Shown: positions 1 to 6,921, counted from the stretch's first letter. The stretch is 7,325 nucleotides of DNA from an uncultured Collinsella sp. (GCA_900555745.1 USMH01000044.1:1-7325), one strand, 5' to 3'. Notes: generated by a model from the sequence alone, not told the origin. Numbers and translations: made by a program.

Positions 1-304
1 CCACGTCAATCACCGTGCCGTGATCGCCAAACAGGCGCACGGCACCGGTGCCGTGGCAGGTGATCTCGGTCACGACCTTGTGCGCATAGGGCACGGCGAC
101 ACGGCCGTAGCCGGTCGCGATCACGCGCACGTCGTCGGCAGCCACGTCATAGTCGGCTGAAGCGAGCTCGCCGCGCAAGCGCTCGGCCGCATCGACCGAC
201 GAATACCCCGTCGGCATGACGCAGGTCCACGCAATGGCGCCGTCCGTCTCCACCACTGCAGCCTTCGCGGCCGTCGAGCCTATGTCGATACCAATGCCAA
301 CCAC
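1..304 (-). CDS. yjiL: ATPase activator of a 2-hydroxyacyl-CoA dehydratase / double-cubane reductase (YjiL/HgdC type), N-terminal part
   Basis: Only the first 101 residues are in the window; the gene continues beyond the left edge. The start is GTG at 304, five bases after a strong AAGGAGG at 310-316; the ATG at 309 is in another frame and soon meets a stop. The protein opens with GIDIGSTAAKAAV (residues 3-15), the phosphate-1 loop of ASKHA ATPases. It continues with ATGYGR and VTEITCHGTGA (about residues 62-85), which are characteristic of HgdC/BadF-type activators, and breaks off just before the expected GGQDSK motif. In this family a homodimer with one [4Fe-4S] cluster hydrolyses ATP to push an electron into its partner protein. 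The cluster-ligand cysteines would lie outside the window. It follows the two partner-type genes at a 50-base gap, so it is probably their shared activator. It resembles E. coli YjiL as I recall that sequence. The family call is firm; the exact partner is inferred. Confidence 0.9.
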   Translation of the reverse strand, partial: MVGIGIDIGSTAAKAAVVETDGAIAWTCVMPTGYSSVDAAERLRGELASADYDVAADDVRVIATGYGRVAVPYAHKVVTEITCHGTGAVRLFGDHGTVIDV

Positions 305-318
305 GGCATCCTCCTTCT

Positions 319-349
319 ATGCGGCAAAGCAACTATCCCTTTGCCGCAT
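319..349 (-). repeat. Intercistronic stem-loop between the reductase and activator genes
   Basis: A perfect 11-bp inverted repeat (ATGCGGCAAAG at 319-329 and its complement at 339-349) encloses a 9-base loop. It fills most of the 50-base gap between the second cluster-protein gene and the activator. No T-run follows on the minus strand; instead the hairpin is followed directly by the activator's AAGGAGG. It is therefore more likely an mRNA stability or expression-ratio element than a terminator. The structure is seen directly; the role is inferred. Confidence 0.6.
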
Positions 350-354
350 TTGTC

Positions 355-1518
355 CTACAGGGTTTCGATGAAGGCGGCGATGCGCGTCTCGATCTGGCCC
401 ATGTCACCGTTGCTGTAGTCGGTCTCGATCTTCATATACGGAATACCCGCACCCTCGACGGCCTCCTGCATGCGCGCGCTCTCAACGTTGAAGGTGTGGC
501 AGGCCTGTAGCACGCTCTCTACCACGCCATCGACATGGTACTTCTCGCACATGGTCAGTGTGTTCTCCATGCGGCCGTCGTTAGGCGTCATGACCGAGCA
601 GTTGATATCCAGGTAGCGGTCGGCGATGGCGCGCAGAATGTCGGGCGCGTCCGGGTCGATCATCATAGCCGCCGTGCGCTCACCCGAGCAGTCGTCCATG
701 CACACGACCAAGCCGCCGTTGGACTCGATGGTGCGGCCGATCTTGTTGATCACACCGCCCACCGGGCAACCGGTGATCAGAATGCGCTTGGCGTCCGCCG
801 CAACCGGGCGCTCGCCCGCGTCGTAGGCCTCGCGCAGCTTGGCGACCTTTTGCTCCAGCTGCTGCGTATAGGCCTCGATATCAAAGCTGAACGTACCGGC
901 AAACATAGTGCTCATCAGGTCGATGCCGCTCATGGCCGCCGGCTGGTTGGCCTGCAGCGCAAACATCTCGAGCTGGGCCGCACGCAAGCGGTTGCGACGA
1001 CGGACGGCAGCACGCAGGTCATCGTCGGTAATCGTGATGCCGTAGAAGCCCTCGAGCTCCTCCTTGAGCAGGCGGCACTCCTCGTACCAGCCTTCACGCT
1101 CGTAGGCGCGATCGCGACCCTGCGGAAGATGCAGAATGTGCGTGCGCTTGAGCTCGTTGAGTAGCTCGTACATCTTCTTCTTGCCGTCGCAGGTGGTCTC
1201 GCCGATGATCATGTCGCTAAAGTACGTAAACGGGCACTTTTGCGAATAGGCAAAACCATACGTAGACTTGATGAGCGGGCACAGGTTTGCCGGCAGCACC
1301 TTCTCGGCCTCGGGAATCACCTCGTCGGACGTGCCGCACAGCGCCACGCTCGCAGCCCCCGCGGCATCGATAATCTCGAGCGGCGTGTAGCTGCACAGAA
1401 AACCGACCAGGCGATTACCCGCCTGCTTATAATCCTTGACGCGAATAAACGCCGCCTTGCGTTGCTCGTTGAACTCCTCAAACGTGGACGGCAACGGCTG
1501 CTCAATATTTTCCGACAT
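355..1518 (-). CDS. yjiM: Double-cubane-cluster anaerobic reductase / 2-hydroxyacyl-CoA dehydratase family protein (YjiM type)
   Basis: The 387-residue protein belongs to the HgdB/FldC-like family (PF06050) and closely follows E. coli YjiM as I recall it. Shared motifs are NLCPLIKS (78-85), [13 protein letters not shown] (106-118), [11 protein letters not shown] (245-255), SVMTPNDGR (308-316) and a C-terminal IETDYS (364-369). Candidate cluster ligands are C42, C61, C80, C95, C110, C251, C277, C307 and C340. In the best-studied relative, from Carboxydothermus, such proteins hold an [8Fe-9S] double-cubane cluster and are reduced by an ATP-dependent activator; the natural substrate is generally unknown. 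The start is the ATG at 1518, four bases after AAGGAG (1523-1528). The same frame stays open upstream to 1878, but that part overlaps the previous gene and its translation is not family-like. It lies 154 bases after its larger paralogue and 50 bases before the activator. An acyl-CoA dehydratase role cannot be excluded, but no second dehydratase subunit of the classical kind is evident. Confidence 0.9.
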   Translation of the reverse strand: MSENIEQPLPSTFEEFNEQRKAAFIRVKDYKQAGNRLVGFLCSYTPLEIIDAAGAASVALCGTSDEVIPEAEKVLPANLCPLIKSTYGFAYSQKCPFTYFSDMIIGETTCDGKKKMYELLNELKRTHILHLPQGRDRAYEREGWYEECRLLKEELEGFYGITITDDDLRAAVRRRNRLRAAQLEMFALQANQPAAMSGIDLMSTMFAGTFSFDIEAYTQQLEQKVAKLREAYDAGERPVAADAKRILITGCPVGGVINKIGRTIESNGGLVVCMDDCSGERTAAMMIDPDAPDILRAIADRYLDINCSVMTPNDGRMENTLTMCEKYHVDGVVESVLQACHTFNVESARMQEAVEGAGIPYMKIETDYSNGDMGQIETRIAAFIETL

Positions 1519-1672
1519 ATAACTCCTTAACAAACCTTTTAACCAACCAAGGAAACGGCTTTCCCAGGTGCCCGAGGTTGCCGTGAAAGAGGAGCGCCGC
1601 GTACTTTGGTATGCAAGCGATGGTTTGAACGGCAAGATCGGGTGCTTGGGGAAGCCGCTGGACCGGATAGCC

Positions 1673-2956
1673 CTAAATGGTTTCCAAGAAAGCCTCAATC
1701 CTGGTTTGCAGTTGGCCTGCATCCTCGCCGGCGTAGTCGGTCGTGATGTGCATAAACGGGATGCCGGCCTCTTCGGCGGCCTTCTCCACGGCAAACGACT
1801 CCATCTCGTAGAGCGTGCAGAACTGCAAGGCCACGTCGACGATGCCGTCGGCATGCAGGTCCTTGGCCATCTGGACAATGTCCTTCATACGCTGGTCGTT
1901 GGGCGTAAAGACGGCGCAGTTGATCTTAAAGTAGCGCTCGGCGATGGCGTCGAGCATCTCGTCAACCGTCTCACCGGACTCATCGACCAGGTCCTTGTAG
2001 TAGCGCGAGCCCGTGCAGGACTCCTCGCCCACCACGACGCCACCGGCCTTCTCGATGAGGTTGAACAGCTTCCAGTTGGGCACGGCCATGGGCGTACCGG
2101 TGTACAGGATGCGCTTGGTCCCCTTGGGCGCCACGCCCTCGCCGGCCTCGACACGCTGCTCGCACTCAGCCGCCATATCGTTAATGGCTCCGGTCAGACG
2201 CGGCGTGTCATCCATAAAGGCGGCCTGAACGGTCAGCAGGCTGTCGAGACCGCTGATGGGCGCTGGGTCGGCAGCGCGCGTGGCAGCGAGGCGCTGCAGG
2301 GCGCGACGCTTCTCATTGACGGCGTGGATGGCGGCCTTCAGACGCTCGGGCGTAATCTTGACGCCACACTCTTCCTCGATCTTGGCGGCGAGCTTCTTGA
2401 CCTCGGCCTTCCAGGTCACGAGCGTCGACTCGTCGTGTACGTTGGGAATATCCATGACGTACATGTTCTTTTGCGTGGCAAAGAACTCGTAGGCTTTCTT
2501 CTTGCCGTCGCAGGTGTTCTCGCCCACCACCAAGTCGCTCGACTCAATGTAGGGGCAGACCTCGCCCAGCTTAAAGCCGGCAAAGCTCTTGATGAGCGGG
2601 CAGGTGTTGCGCGGCAGGTGCTCCTCGACCTTATCGGTTGCCCAATCGGCACCCGAGCACAGACCCACGGGGATACCGTCGCAGGCGAGCACAATCTCCT
2701 CGGGCACGTAGACGCAGAAGCTGCCAACAATCTTGGTGGCCTCGCCGGCCTCCTTCTTGTCGAGCATCTCCTTAATTCGGCCGCTGTGGATGTTGGTGGC
2801 GACAAAATCCAGGTAAGACGTGGACTTGGGGCGATTGTTCTGCGTCAGGAACATATCGCCGTACATCTGGCCCACGGCGCCCAGCAGCATGTCGTGGTCG
2901 GCAAGATTCATGCCGAGGCCCTCCCACATCGGATGGAAATCGAATTCTTCAGCCAT
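1673..2956 (-). CDS. Double-cubane-cluster reductase / 2-hydroxyacyl-CoA dehydratase family protein, larger paralogue with a Cys-to-Thr change
   Basis: The 427-residue protein is a diverged paralogue of the next gene and carries an extra N-terminal helical-looking segment of about 40 residues. The family core runs from about residue 75: [13 protein letters not shown] (76-88), [10 protein letters not shown] (116-125), [13 protein letters not shown] (145-157), [10 protein letters not shown] (345-354) and [13 protein letters not shown] (404-416). Cysteines C81, C100, C119, C134, C149, C314, C347 and C380 align with those of the neighbour. The neighbour's C251 in ITGCP is T288 here (YTGTP, codon ACG at 2093-2095). 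The start is the ATG at 2956, seven bases after GAGGGG. It is first in the cassette, with a structured leader of over 300 bases, so it probably sets expression of all three genes. It may act as a second substrate-specific reductase, or pair with the neighbour as a heterodimer in the manner of HgdA/HgdB. Both are inference; the substrate cannot be read from the sequence. Confidence 0.88.
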   Translation of the reverse strand: MAEEFDFHPMWEGLGMNLADHDMLLGAVGQMYGDMFLTQNNRPKSTSYLDFVATNIHSGRIKEMLDKKEAGEATKIVGSFCVYVPEEIVLACDGIPVGLCSGADWATDKVEEHLPRNTCPLIKSFAGFKLGEVCPYIESSDLVVGENTCDGKKKAYEFFATQKNMYVMDIPNVHDESTLVTWKAEVKKLAAKIEEECGVKITPERLKAAIHAVNEKRRALQRLAATRAADPAPISGLDSLLTVQAAFMDDTPRLTGAINDMAAECEQRVEAGEGVAPKGTKRILYTGTPMAVPNWKLFNLIEKAGGVVVGEESCTGSRYYKDLVDESGETVDEMLDAIAERYFKINCAVFTPNDQRMKDIVQMAKDLHADGIVDVALQFCTLYEMESFAVEKAAEEAGIPFMHITTDYAGEDAGQLQTRIEAFLETI

Positions 2957-2958
2957 GG

Positions 2959-2977
2959 TGGTTCCCCTCTCGAACCA
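2959..2977 (-). promoter_or_regulatory. Small hairpin presenting the Shine-Dalgarno sequence of the first reductase gene
   Basis: On the minus strand TGGTTC and GAACCA form a 6-bp inverted repeat around the loop GAGAGGG, ending two bases before the ATG at 2956. The Shine-Dalgarno sequence (GAGGGG) lies in the loop and the adjoining arm. Such a structure could tune translation. At 6 bp it could also arise by chance. Confidence 0.35.
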
Positions 2978-3094
2978 AAAATGAATAGCTACGGTATTGC
3001 TGCACGGTGGGTGGCGAAAACCCAGCCGCGCCTAAACCCGGAATTTTGGGGAACCTGCTTTGCGGTCGATTATTTAGTTGCGCGTCGTCTCTCC

Positions 3095-3130
3095 CGGAGC
3101 CGTGAACATACCTGCTCATATGCGGCTCCG
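3095..3130 (-). repeat. Hairpin spanning the stop codon of the 22-codon leader ORF
   Basis: A perfect 8-bp inverted repeat (CGGAGCCG at 3095-3102, its complement at 3123-3130) encloses 20 bases; on the minus-strand RNA it can grow to 10 pairs with one G-U. The upstream arm covers codons 19-21 of the short ORF, and its stop codon lies in the loop. A ribosome finishing that ORF would therefore disturb the hairpin. No T-run follows, so it is not a simple terminator. Confidence 0.45.
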
Positions 3131-3184
3131 AGCCATATACAGGGCGCGCGCCGCAACGCGACGCGAATATGTCTTCTGCGGCAT
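3116..3184 (-). CDS. Possible 22-residue leader peptide upstream of the reductase cassette
   Basis: This short ORF starts with the ATG at 3184, preceded at seven bases by AAGGAGGG, a better Shine-Dalgarno sequence than those of most neighbouring genes. It encodes a basic peptide beginning MPQKTYSRRVAARAL and ending in TGA at 3118-3116, with five arginines in 22 residues. I recognise no family. It lies in the long leader of the first reductase gene, about 160 bases before that gene, and its last codons form one arm of a hairpin. This resembles a translated leader that couples ribosome movement to downstream expression, but it could also be a chance ORF or a gene remnant. A weak promoter-like pair, TTCGTC and TATAGT with 17 bases between them, lies just upstream. 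Confidence 0.35.
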   Translation of the reverse strand: MPQKTYSRRVAARALYMARSRI

Positions 3185-3270
3185 CAGCGCGCCCTCCTTT
3201 TCTCGTCGAAGGTAACTATATCAACGGTTGTCGTCCAGACGAACACCGCCGACATGCGTACGACAGCGTC

Positions 3271-3288
3271 GAGATGTGAGCATCTCAC
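3271..3288. repeat. Short overlapping inverted repeats beside the 26-bp palindrome
   Basis: GAGATG and CATCTC (3271-3276 and 3281-3286) form a 6-bp inverted repeat with a 4-base centre. The same bases also form GTGAG and CTCAC (3276-3280 and 3284-3288). The shape TGTGA-N5-TCAC faintly recalls CRP-type sites, but the spacing is one base short. It touches the larger palindrome and may be a second protein-binding site. Confidence 0.35.
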
Positions 3289-3313
3289 TGTCTGATAATT
3301 AATTATCAGACAG
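3288..3313. promoter_or_regulatory. Perfect 26-bp palindrome, probable operator upstream of the reductase cassette
   Basis: The half-site CTGTCTGATAATT is followed immediately by its exact reverse complement, without a spacer. It is AT-rich at its centre in otherwise GC-rich DNA. It lies between the modC terminator and the reductase cassette, 332 bases before the ATG at 2956. The GATAAT it contains could serve as a -10 on the minus strand, with ATGACT 15 bases upstream as a weak -35. A repressor or activator dimer bound here would then control the cassette. The regulator is not in the window. No U-run follows on either strand, so a terminator is unlikely. Confidence 0.6.
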
Positions 3314-3351
3314 ATAAGGTTTAGTCATGTAGAAATCGGCGAACGGCGAAG

Positions 3352-3388
3352 TGAAAACAAAGCGGTCGAGGACTACCTCCTCGACCGC
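3352..3388 (-). terminator. Rho-independent terminator of modABC
   Basis: GCGGTCGAGGA and its exact complement (3378-3388 and 3362-3372) make an 11-bp GC-rich stem with a 5-base loop, followed on the minus strand by TTTGTTTTC. It begins 13 bases after the modC stop codon. It separates the mod operon from the reductase cassette, so the cassette needs its own promoter between about 2957 and 3351. Confidence 0.9.
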
Positions 3389-3400
3389 ATCGCCCCCGCA

Positions 3401-4471
3401 TTATCGGCAAACGAGATGAATCCTGCTTGCATCAAAATGCATGCGCAGAGTCTCACCCGCCTGCGGCAGCTCTTCCACGGGTACACTCACCTTATTCACC
3501 TTCCACTGCAAACGCGTGGGCGCATCAGCACGCGGCACGTCCAGCAGCACCAGCCGCTCAAAGCGCGAATCGCTCACACGGGCCACGTGCAAATCATAGC
3601 TGTTGCGTCCCCGCTCCGCGCGATTGTCAACATGGAAGTAGCTTGCGCGAATGCCCAGGTACGCTGCATTATCGGGAACCTCGCGACCCACGTTAAAGGT
3701 CATGCCCCAGTCGAGGGCCTCAACTTCTTCGTCGCCGATCTTGCGCGCCCGGCTTGTGTTCTTGCAGCCCGTCAGGCGCAGTGCCGCCAGCGTCTGCGGA
3801 CGGCGGACCACGTCCTCGACGGAGCCGATCTCCTCCACATGCCCGTCGTGCATCACGCAGATGCGCCCGCACAGGCGGCACGCTTCGTCGATGTCGTGGC
3901 TCACGTAGAGCACGGTGCGGTTGCATACATCGAACAGGTCGAGCATGTTCTGTTCGAGGGCGCTCTTAAGATAGGAATCGAGTGCGCTCATGGGCTCGTC
4001 GAACATAAAAATGCCCGGATGCGCCGCCACCATGCGGGCAAGCGCCACACGTTGTTGCTGACCGCCCGAGAGTCGCGCGGGATAGCGGTCGGCAAAATCG
4101 GACAGACCGAAAATGCCCAGATAGCGCTCGGCGAGCTTTTTGCGCGCGGCGGCGTCGCCCGCATCCTTTACACCGGCGCATACGTTATCGGCCACCGTCA
4201 TGTTGGGAAACGGCTGATAGTTTTGGAACAGCAGGGCGCATTTTCGCTCCTGGGGCGACAGGTTGATGCCCGCCGCCGAGTCAAAAAAGGTCACGCCGTT
4301 GACGACGATCTTGCCCTCGTCGGGCGTCTCCACGCCGGCGATGCAGCGCAGCGTACAGCTCTTGCCGCAACCCGAGGCACCGAGCAGCGCCACACGATCC
4401 TCGCCGGCCTCAAGCTGCATGTCGAGCATAAACCCGGGATAGCGCTTTTTGATATCCAGAACGAGCGACAT
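3401..4471 (-). CDS. modC: Molybdate ABC transporter ATP-binding protein ModC
   Basis: This 356-residue protein supplies ATP hydrolysis for molybdate import at the cytoplasmic face of the membrane. All ABC motifs are present: Walker A GASGCGKS (31-38), Q-loop Q83 in LFQNYQPFPNM, signature LSGGQQQR (134-141), Walker B IFMFDEP (154-160), D-loop SALD (162-165) and switch H192. Residues from about 233 (LTGCKNTSRA onwards) to the end form a C-terminal MOP/TOBE-like region, which in ModC proteins can bind oxyanion and inhibit transport when the cell is replete. The ATG at 4471 lies three bases after the modB stop codon, and its Shine-Dalgarno GGGAGG lies within the end of modB, so translation is probably coupled. 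It is the last gene of the operon, before a strong terminator. The ATPase call is firm; specificity for molybdate rests on the neighbours and the C-terminal region. Confidence 0.93.
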   Translation of the reverse strand: MSLVLDIKKRYPGFMLDMQLEAGEDRVALLGASGCGKSCTLRCIAGVETPDEGKIVVNGVTFFDSAAGINLSPQERKCALLFQNYQPFPNMTVADNVCAGVKDAGDAAARKKLAERYLGIFGLSDFADRYPARLSGGQQQRVALARMVAAHPGIFMFDEPMSALDSYLKSALEQNMLDLFDVCNRTVLYVSHDIDEACRLCGRICVMHDGHVEEIGSVEDVVRRPQTLAALRLTGCKNTSRARKIGDEEVEALDWGMTFNVGREVPDNAAYLGIRASYFHVDNRAERGRNSYDLHVARVSDSRFERLVLLDVPRADAPTRLQWKVNKVSVPVEELPQAGETLRMHFDASRIHLVCR

Positions 4472-4474
4472 GGC

Positions 4475-5917
4475 CTATCGACCTCCCTGCAAAGCGGCAT
4501 CATCGCGCATGAGCTCGGCCAGCGCCTCGCGATCGATACGCAAGGCATCGCCGCCCGCCGGGTCGAGCGAATCGCCCTGTCCGGCAAGATCTTTGATCCG
4601 CTTGCGCTCCGCACGGGAAAGGCCCCGCTCGCGATACTTTTGCGAATGCGCCGTGTACATGTTGATGAATAGGATGACCAGGAAACTGAACGCAATCACA
4701 ACGGCGACCCAAAAGAGGGCCACCGAGGTGTTGCCGCCCATCCACTCAAAGTAAATCGCAATGGGGATGGTCTGCGTAATGCCGGCGTAGTTGCCCGCAA
4801 AGAACAGCGTGCAGCCAAACTCTCCCATCGCGCGGGCAAAGGCGAGGACCGTACCAGCGGCAATAGAAGGCCACCCAAGCGGCATCATAAGCTTGGCAAA
4901 GATGCGACGCTCGGACCATCCCAGGGTACGCGCGGCGTCAAGCATCTGCGTGTCGAGGCTCTCAAAGGCGCCGAGCGCCGTACGGTAGACCAGGGGGAAC
5001 GATACCACCACGGCAGAGATCACCGCCGCCGGCCACGTAAAGACAATCGAGACGCCGTGCGCAATCAGCCACTGGCCCACCCCGGTCGAGCGACCAAACA
5101 GCATAAGCAGCAAAAAGCCGCAGACCGTGGGCGGCAACACCATGGGGATGGTAAAGACCGAGTCGAGCAGGCCCTTGATGCGACTCGAGGTACCCATAGT
5201 CTTCCACGCGGCGAACAGGCCCAGCGCAAGGGAGATCACCAGGGCAAGGCCGCTCGTTTTAATGGACACCCAAAACGGGCGATAGTCGATGTCGCCCAAA
5301 AAGGAGACCAGAGAGGTCAAGGGCCCTTGCTCATCCCGCAACATGACAGACGACGCCTCTACCATTTGAGCGCTATCAAGCCAACGCGCGCCGCCCTTGG
5401 CATCACCCGAGGCTGATGCAATCACCACATAGCGGTCCCCATCCGCACCGCGCTCGTCAAAGCCATAGGTATACCCACCGGCATCAAACGTTGTTTCCGC
5501 CGTGACATACCAAGGAAGATTCACGTCCCCTAGCTGCGCACCTCCCATGCAGTTTGCGCTGTCGAGCTTACAGACGAGGGCCTTGAGACCCGATACGCAC
5601 TCGTTATCCTGCGGATCCAACCCATACTTCTCGACCGCCTTGGGCGATATCCACACCACAACGCGATCGGCAGCAGGCGCCACTACAAGGTCCACGTCCT
5701 CGTCAACGGGAAACCGGTAGCCCTCAGGCTGGCCCTCCATGGCACGAGCGGTCCCCTTGGCCAACCGCTCAAAACCCTCGATCCCATAGGAAAGCCCATG
5801 AGCGGTCGCAGCAACCTGGGACCCATCCTCAGCGTCCCCAGCAAACGCAAATCCCGGCACCCAGCAAAGCGCGAAGATCAAAGCACAGGCGACAAGCATG
5901 CGAAATCTATTAAGCAC
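4475..5917 (-). CDS. modB: Molybdate ABC transporter permease ModB with an extra exported N-terminal domain
   Basis: At 480 residues this is roughly twice the usual ModB length. The C-terminal half is a standard permease: membrane segments near residues 217-239, 254-275, 292-313, 352-375 and 398-420, with the EAA loop that contacts ModC at about 318-350 (core DAARTLG, then LMMPLGWP). Before it come a signal-peptide-like start (basic residues, a hydrophobic stretch, then AFA-GD near 26/27) and about 180 exported residues that I do not recognise, with cysteines 107, 116 and 123. A charged tail of about 60 residues follows the last segment. I chose the GTG at 5917 because GGAG lies six bases upstream; a GTG at 5986 overlaps the modA stop but has no Shine-Dalgarno sequence, and the ATG at 5899 also lacks one. 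An internal ATG at 5344 could in principle give a permease of normal length. The frame is continuous, so this is a true fusion unless the sequence is in error. Confidence 0.88.
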   Translation of the reverse strand: MLNRFRMLVACALIFALCWVPGFAFAGDAEDGSQVAATAHGLSYGIEGFERLAKGTARAMEGQPEGYRFPVDEDVDLVVAPAADRVVVWISPKAVEKYGLDPQDNECVSGLKALVCKLDSANCMGGAQLGDVNLPWYVTAETTFDAGGYTYGFDERGADGDRYVVIASASGDAKGGARWLDSAQMVEASSVMLRDEQGPLTSLVSFLGDIDYRPFWVSIKTSGLALVISLALGLFAAWKTMGTSSRIKGLLDSVFTIPMVLPPTVCGFLLLMLFGRSTGVGQWLIAHGVSIVFTWPAAVISAVVVSFPLVYRTALGAFESLDTQMLDAARTLGWSERRIFAKLMMPLGWPSIAAGTVLAFARAMGEFGCTLFFAGNYAGITQTIPIAIYFEWMGGNTSVALFWVAVVIAFSFLVILFINMYTAHSQKYRERGLSRAERKRIKDLAGQGDSLDPAGGDALRIDREALAELMRDDAALQGGR

Positions 5918-5985
5918 GAAAAGCTCCAAGCGAATACAAGGACGGAGTGAAACACAAAACGATGGAATTATCGCGCCAAGCCGCA

Positions 5986-6861
5986 CTACGCGGAAAGCTC
6001 AAAGCCGTACTTAGCCCAAATCTTCTGAGCCTTCTTGTTGGACAGGCAAAAGTCGATAAACGCCTTGGCCTCGTCGGCGTGCTCGGAGCCATCGGCGACA
6101 GCACCCGGGTACACGATGGGCTTGTGCGAATCCTCAGGACACACGAAGGCCTCCTCGATGCCGTCGTAGCGGAAGATATCGGAGCTGTAGACAAAACCCG
6201 CCACGCAGTCGCCTGTAGAGACGTAAGACGCAGCGGTGCCGACCTTGTCGGCCAGGACTACCTTGTCGGCGAGCTCGGGCGCGTACTCGCCGTCGTCGCC
6301 CTCGGTACCGGTATAGAGGCCCACGGAAGCCAGCGCCTGGTTGGCGTACTTGCCGGCGGGGACGGTCTTGGCGTCGCCGATGGCAATCTTACCGTCCAGA
6401 TTCGCGACGTCGGCGATGGCCTCGACCTTAGTATCGGAGCCCTCGGCGCGAATGATCACGAGGTCGTTGACGAACATGTCCTCACGCGTGTCGGCATCGA
6501 CGAGCTCGGCGGCTTCGGCGTCGTCCATGGTGCCCTTGGAGGCCGTGATGAGCACGTCGACGGCGGCACCGGCGCGCATCTGCTCGACAAGGTCGCCAGA
6601 CGCCTTAAACTGCGTGTCGGCAAACGTGGTGCCGGTCTGCTCGGTGTAGAGCTCCTGAACCTCGGGCAGAGCTTTCTCGAGCGAGTTAGCGGCAAAGACC
6701 TGCAGCTCGACAGCCTTCTTCTTAGAGGAAGACTTGACGGAGCCGGCATCGGAACCAGCGGGCTCGGACGTCTTGTTGCCCGAGCAGCCGGCAAGGCCAA
6801 GGCCGGCGGCAGCGGCAGCAGAAAGCGAGACAAAACCGCGGCGTGAAACCATATCGAACAT
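5986..6861 (-). CDS. modA: Molybdate-binding lipoprotein ModA
   Basis: This 291-residue solute-binding protein captures molybdate outside the membrane and hands it to ModB. The N-terminus has a twin-arginine motif SRRGFV (6-11), an alanine-rich hydrophobic stretch and the lipobox LAGC (23-26), so it is predicted to be Tat-exported and lipid-anchored at C26. A Ser/Lys-rich linker follows, then the binding fold: VFAANSL (55-61, ligand Ser60), KASGDLVEQM (86-95, ligand Ser89), PAGKYANQAL (169-178) and GDCVAGFVYSSD (217-228). I chose the ATG at 6861, six bases after GAAAGGG (6868-6874); an in-frame TTG at 6867 would overlap that spacing. It is the first gene of the operon, with a promoter about 60 bases upstream and a 68-base gap to modB. 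Tungstate binding is also possible, as ModA proteins bind both oxyanions. Confidence 0.93.
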   Translation of the reverse strand: MFDMVSRRGFVSLSAAAAAGLGLAGCSGNKTSEPAGSDAGSVKSSSKKKAVELQVFAANSLEKALPEVQELYTEQTGTTFADTQFKASGDLVEQMRAGAAVDVLITASKGTMDDAEAAELVDADTREDMFVNDLVIIRAEGSDTKVEAIADVANLDGKIAIGDAKTVPAGKYANQALASVGLYTGTEGDDGEYAPELADKVVLADKVGTAASYVSTGDCVAGFVYSSDIFRYDGIEEAFVCPEDSHKPIVYPGAVADGSEHADEAKAFIDFCLSNKKAQKIWAKYGFELSA

Positions 6862-6921
6862 ATTCAACCCTTTCGAACGCTATGCCCGGGCACCCCGCCG
6901 CAGGCTTTATTCTGTTACTAG

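Noticed and set aside
1551..1564. A GGAAA/TTTCC hairpin followed by T-rich bases between the two reductase genes, as a possible terminator or attenuator
   Set aside because: The stem is only 5 bp and the following stretch is not a real U-run.
1519..1878. A 120-codon upstream extension of the smaller reductase gene in the same frame
   Set aside because: It overlaps the end of the preceding gene and is not family-like. The ATG at 1518 has its own AAGGAG and matches the usual start of YjiM-type proteins.
3276..3289. A CRP-like site TGTGA-N5-TCAC
   Set aside because: The spacer is one base shorter than the consensus and no CRP-type regulator is seen; kept only as an inverted repeat.
1568..3295. 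A 575-codon plus-strand open frame opposite the larger reductase gene
   Set aside because: It mirrors the coding strand of a clear family member. Its translation looks like a GC-rich antisense shadow, and it runs through the operator palindrome region. No motif is recognisable.
3416..4672. A 418-codon plus-strand open frame opposite modC and the end of modB
   Set aside because: It crosses the junction of two well-supported minus-strand genes and shows no family motif; it is an antisense shadow.
5947..6846. A 299-codon plus-strand open frame opposite modA
   Set aside because: The opposite strand encodes an unmistakable ModA with signal peptide and ligand motifs, and this frame is its shadow.
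6883..6892. A 10-bp palindrome TGCCCGGGCA in the modA leader
   Set aside because: Short and GC-only in a GC-rich region, so easily due to chance.
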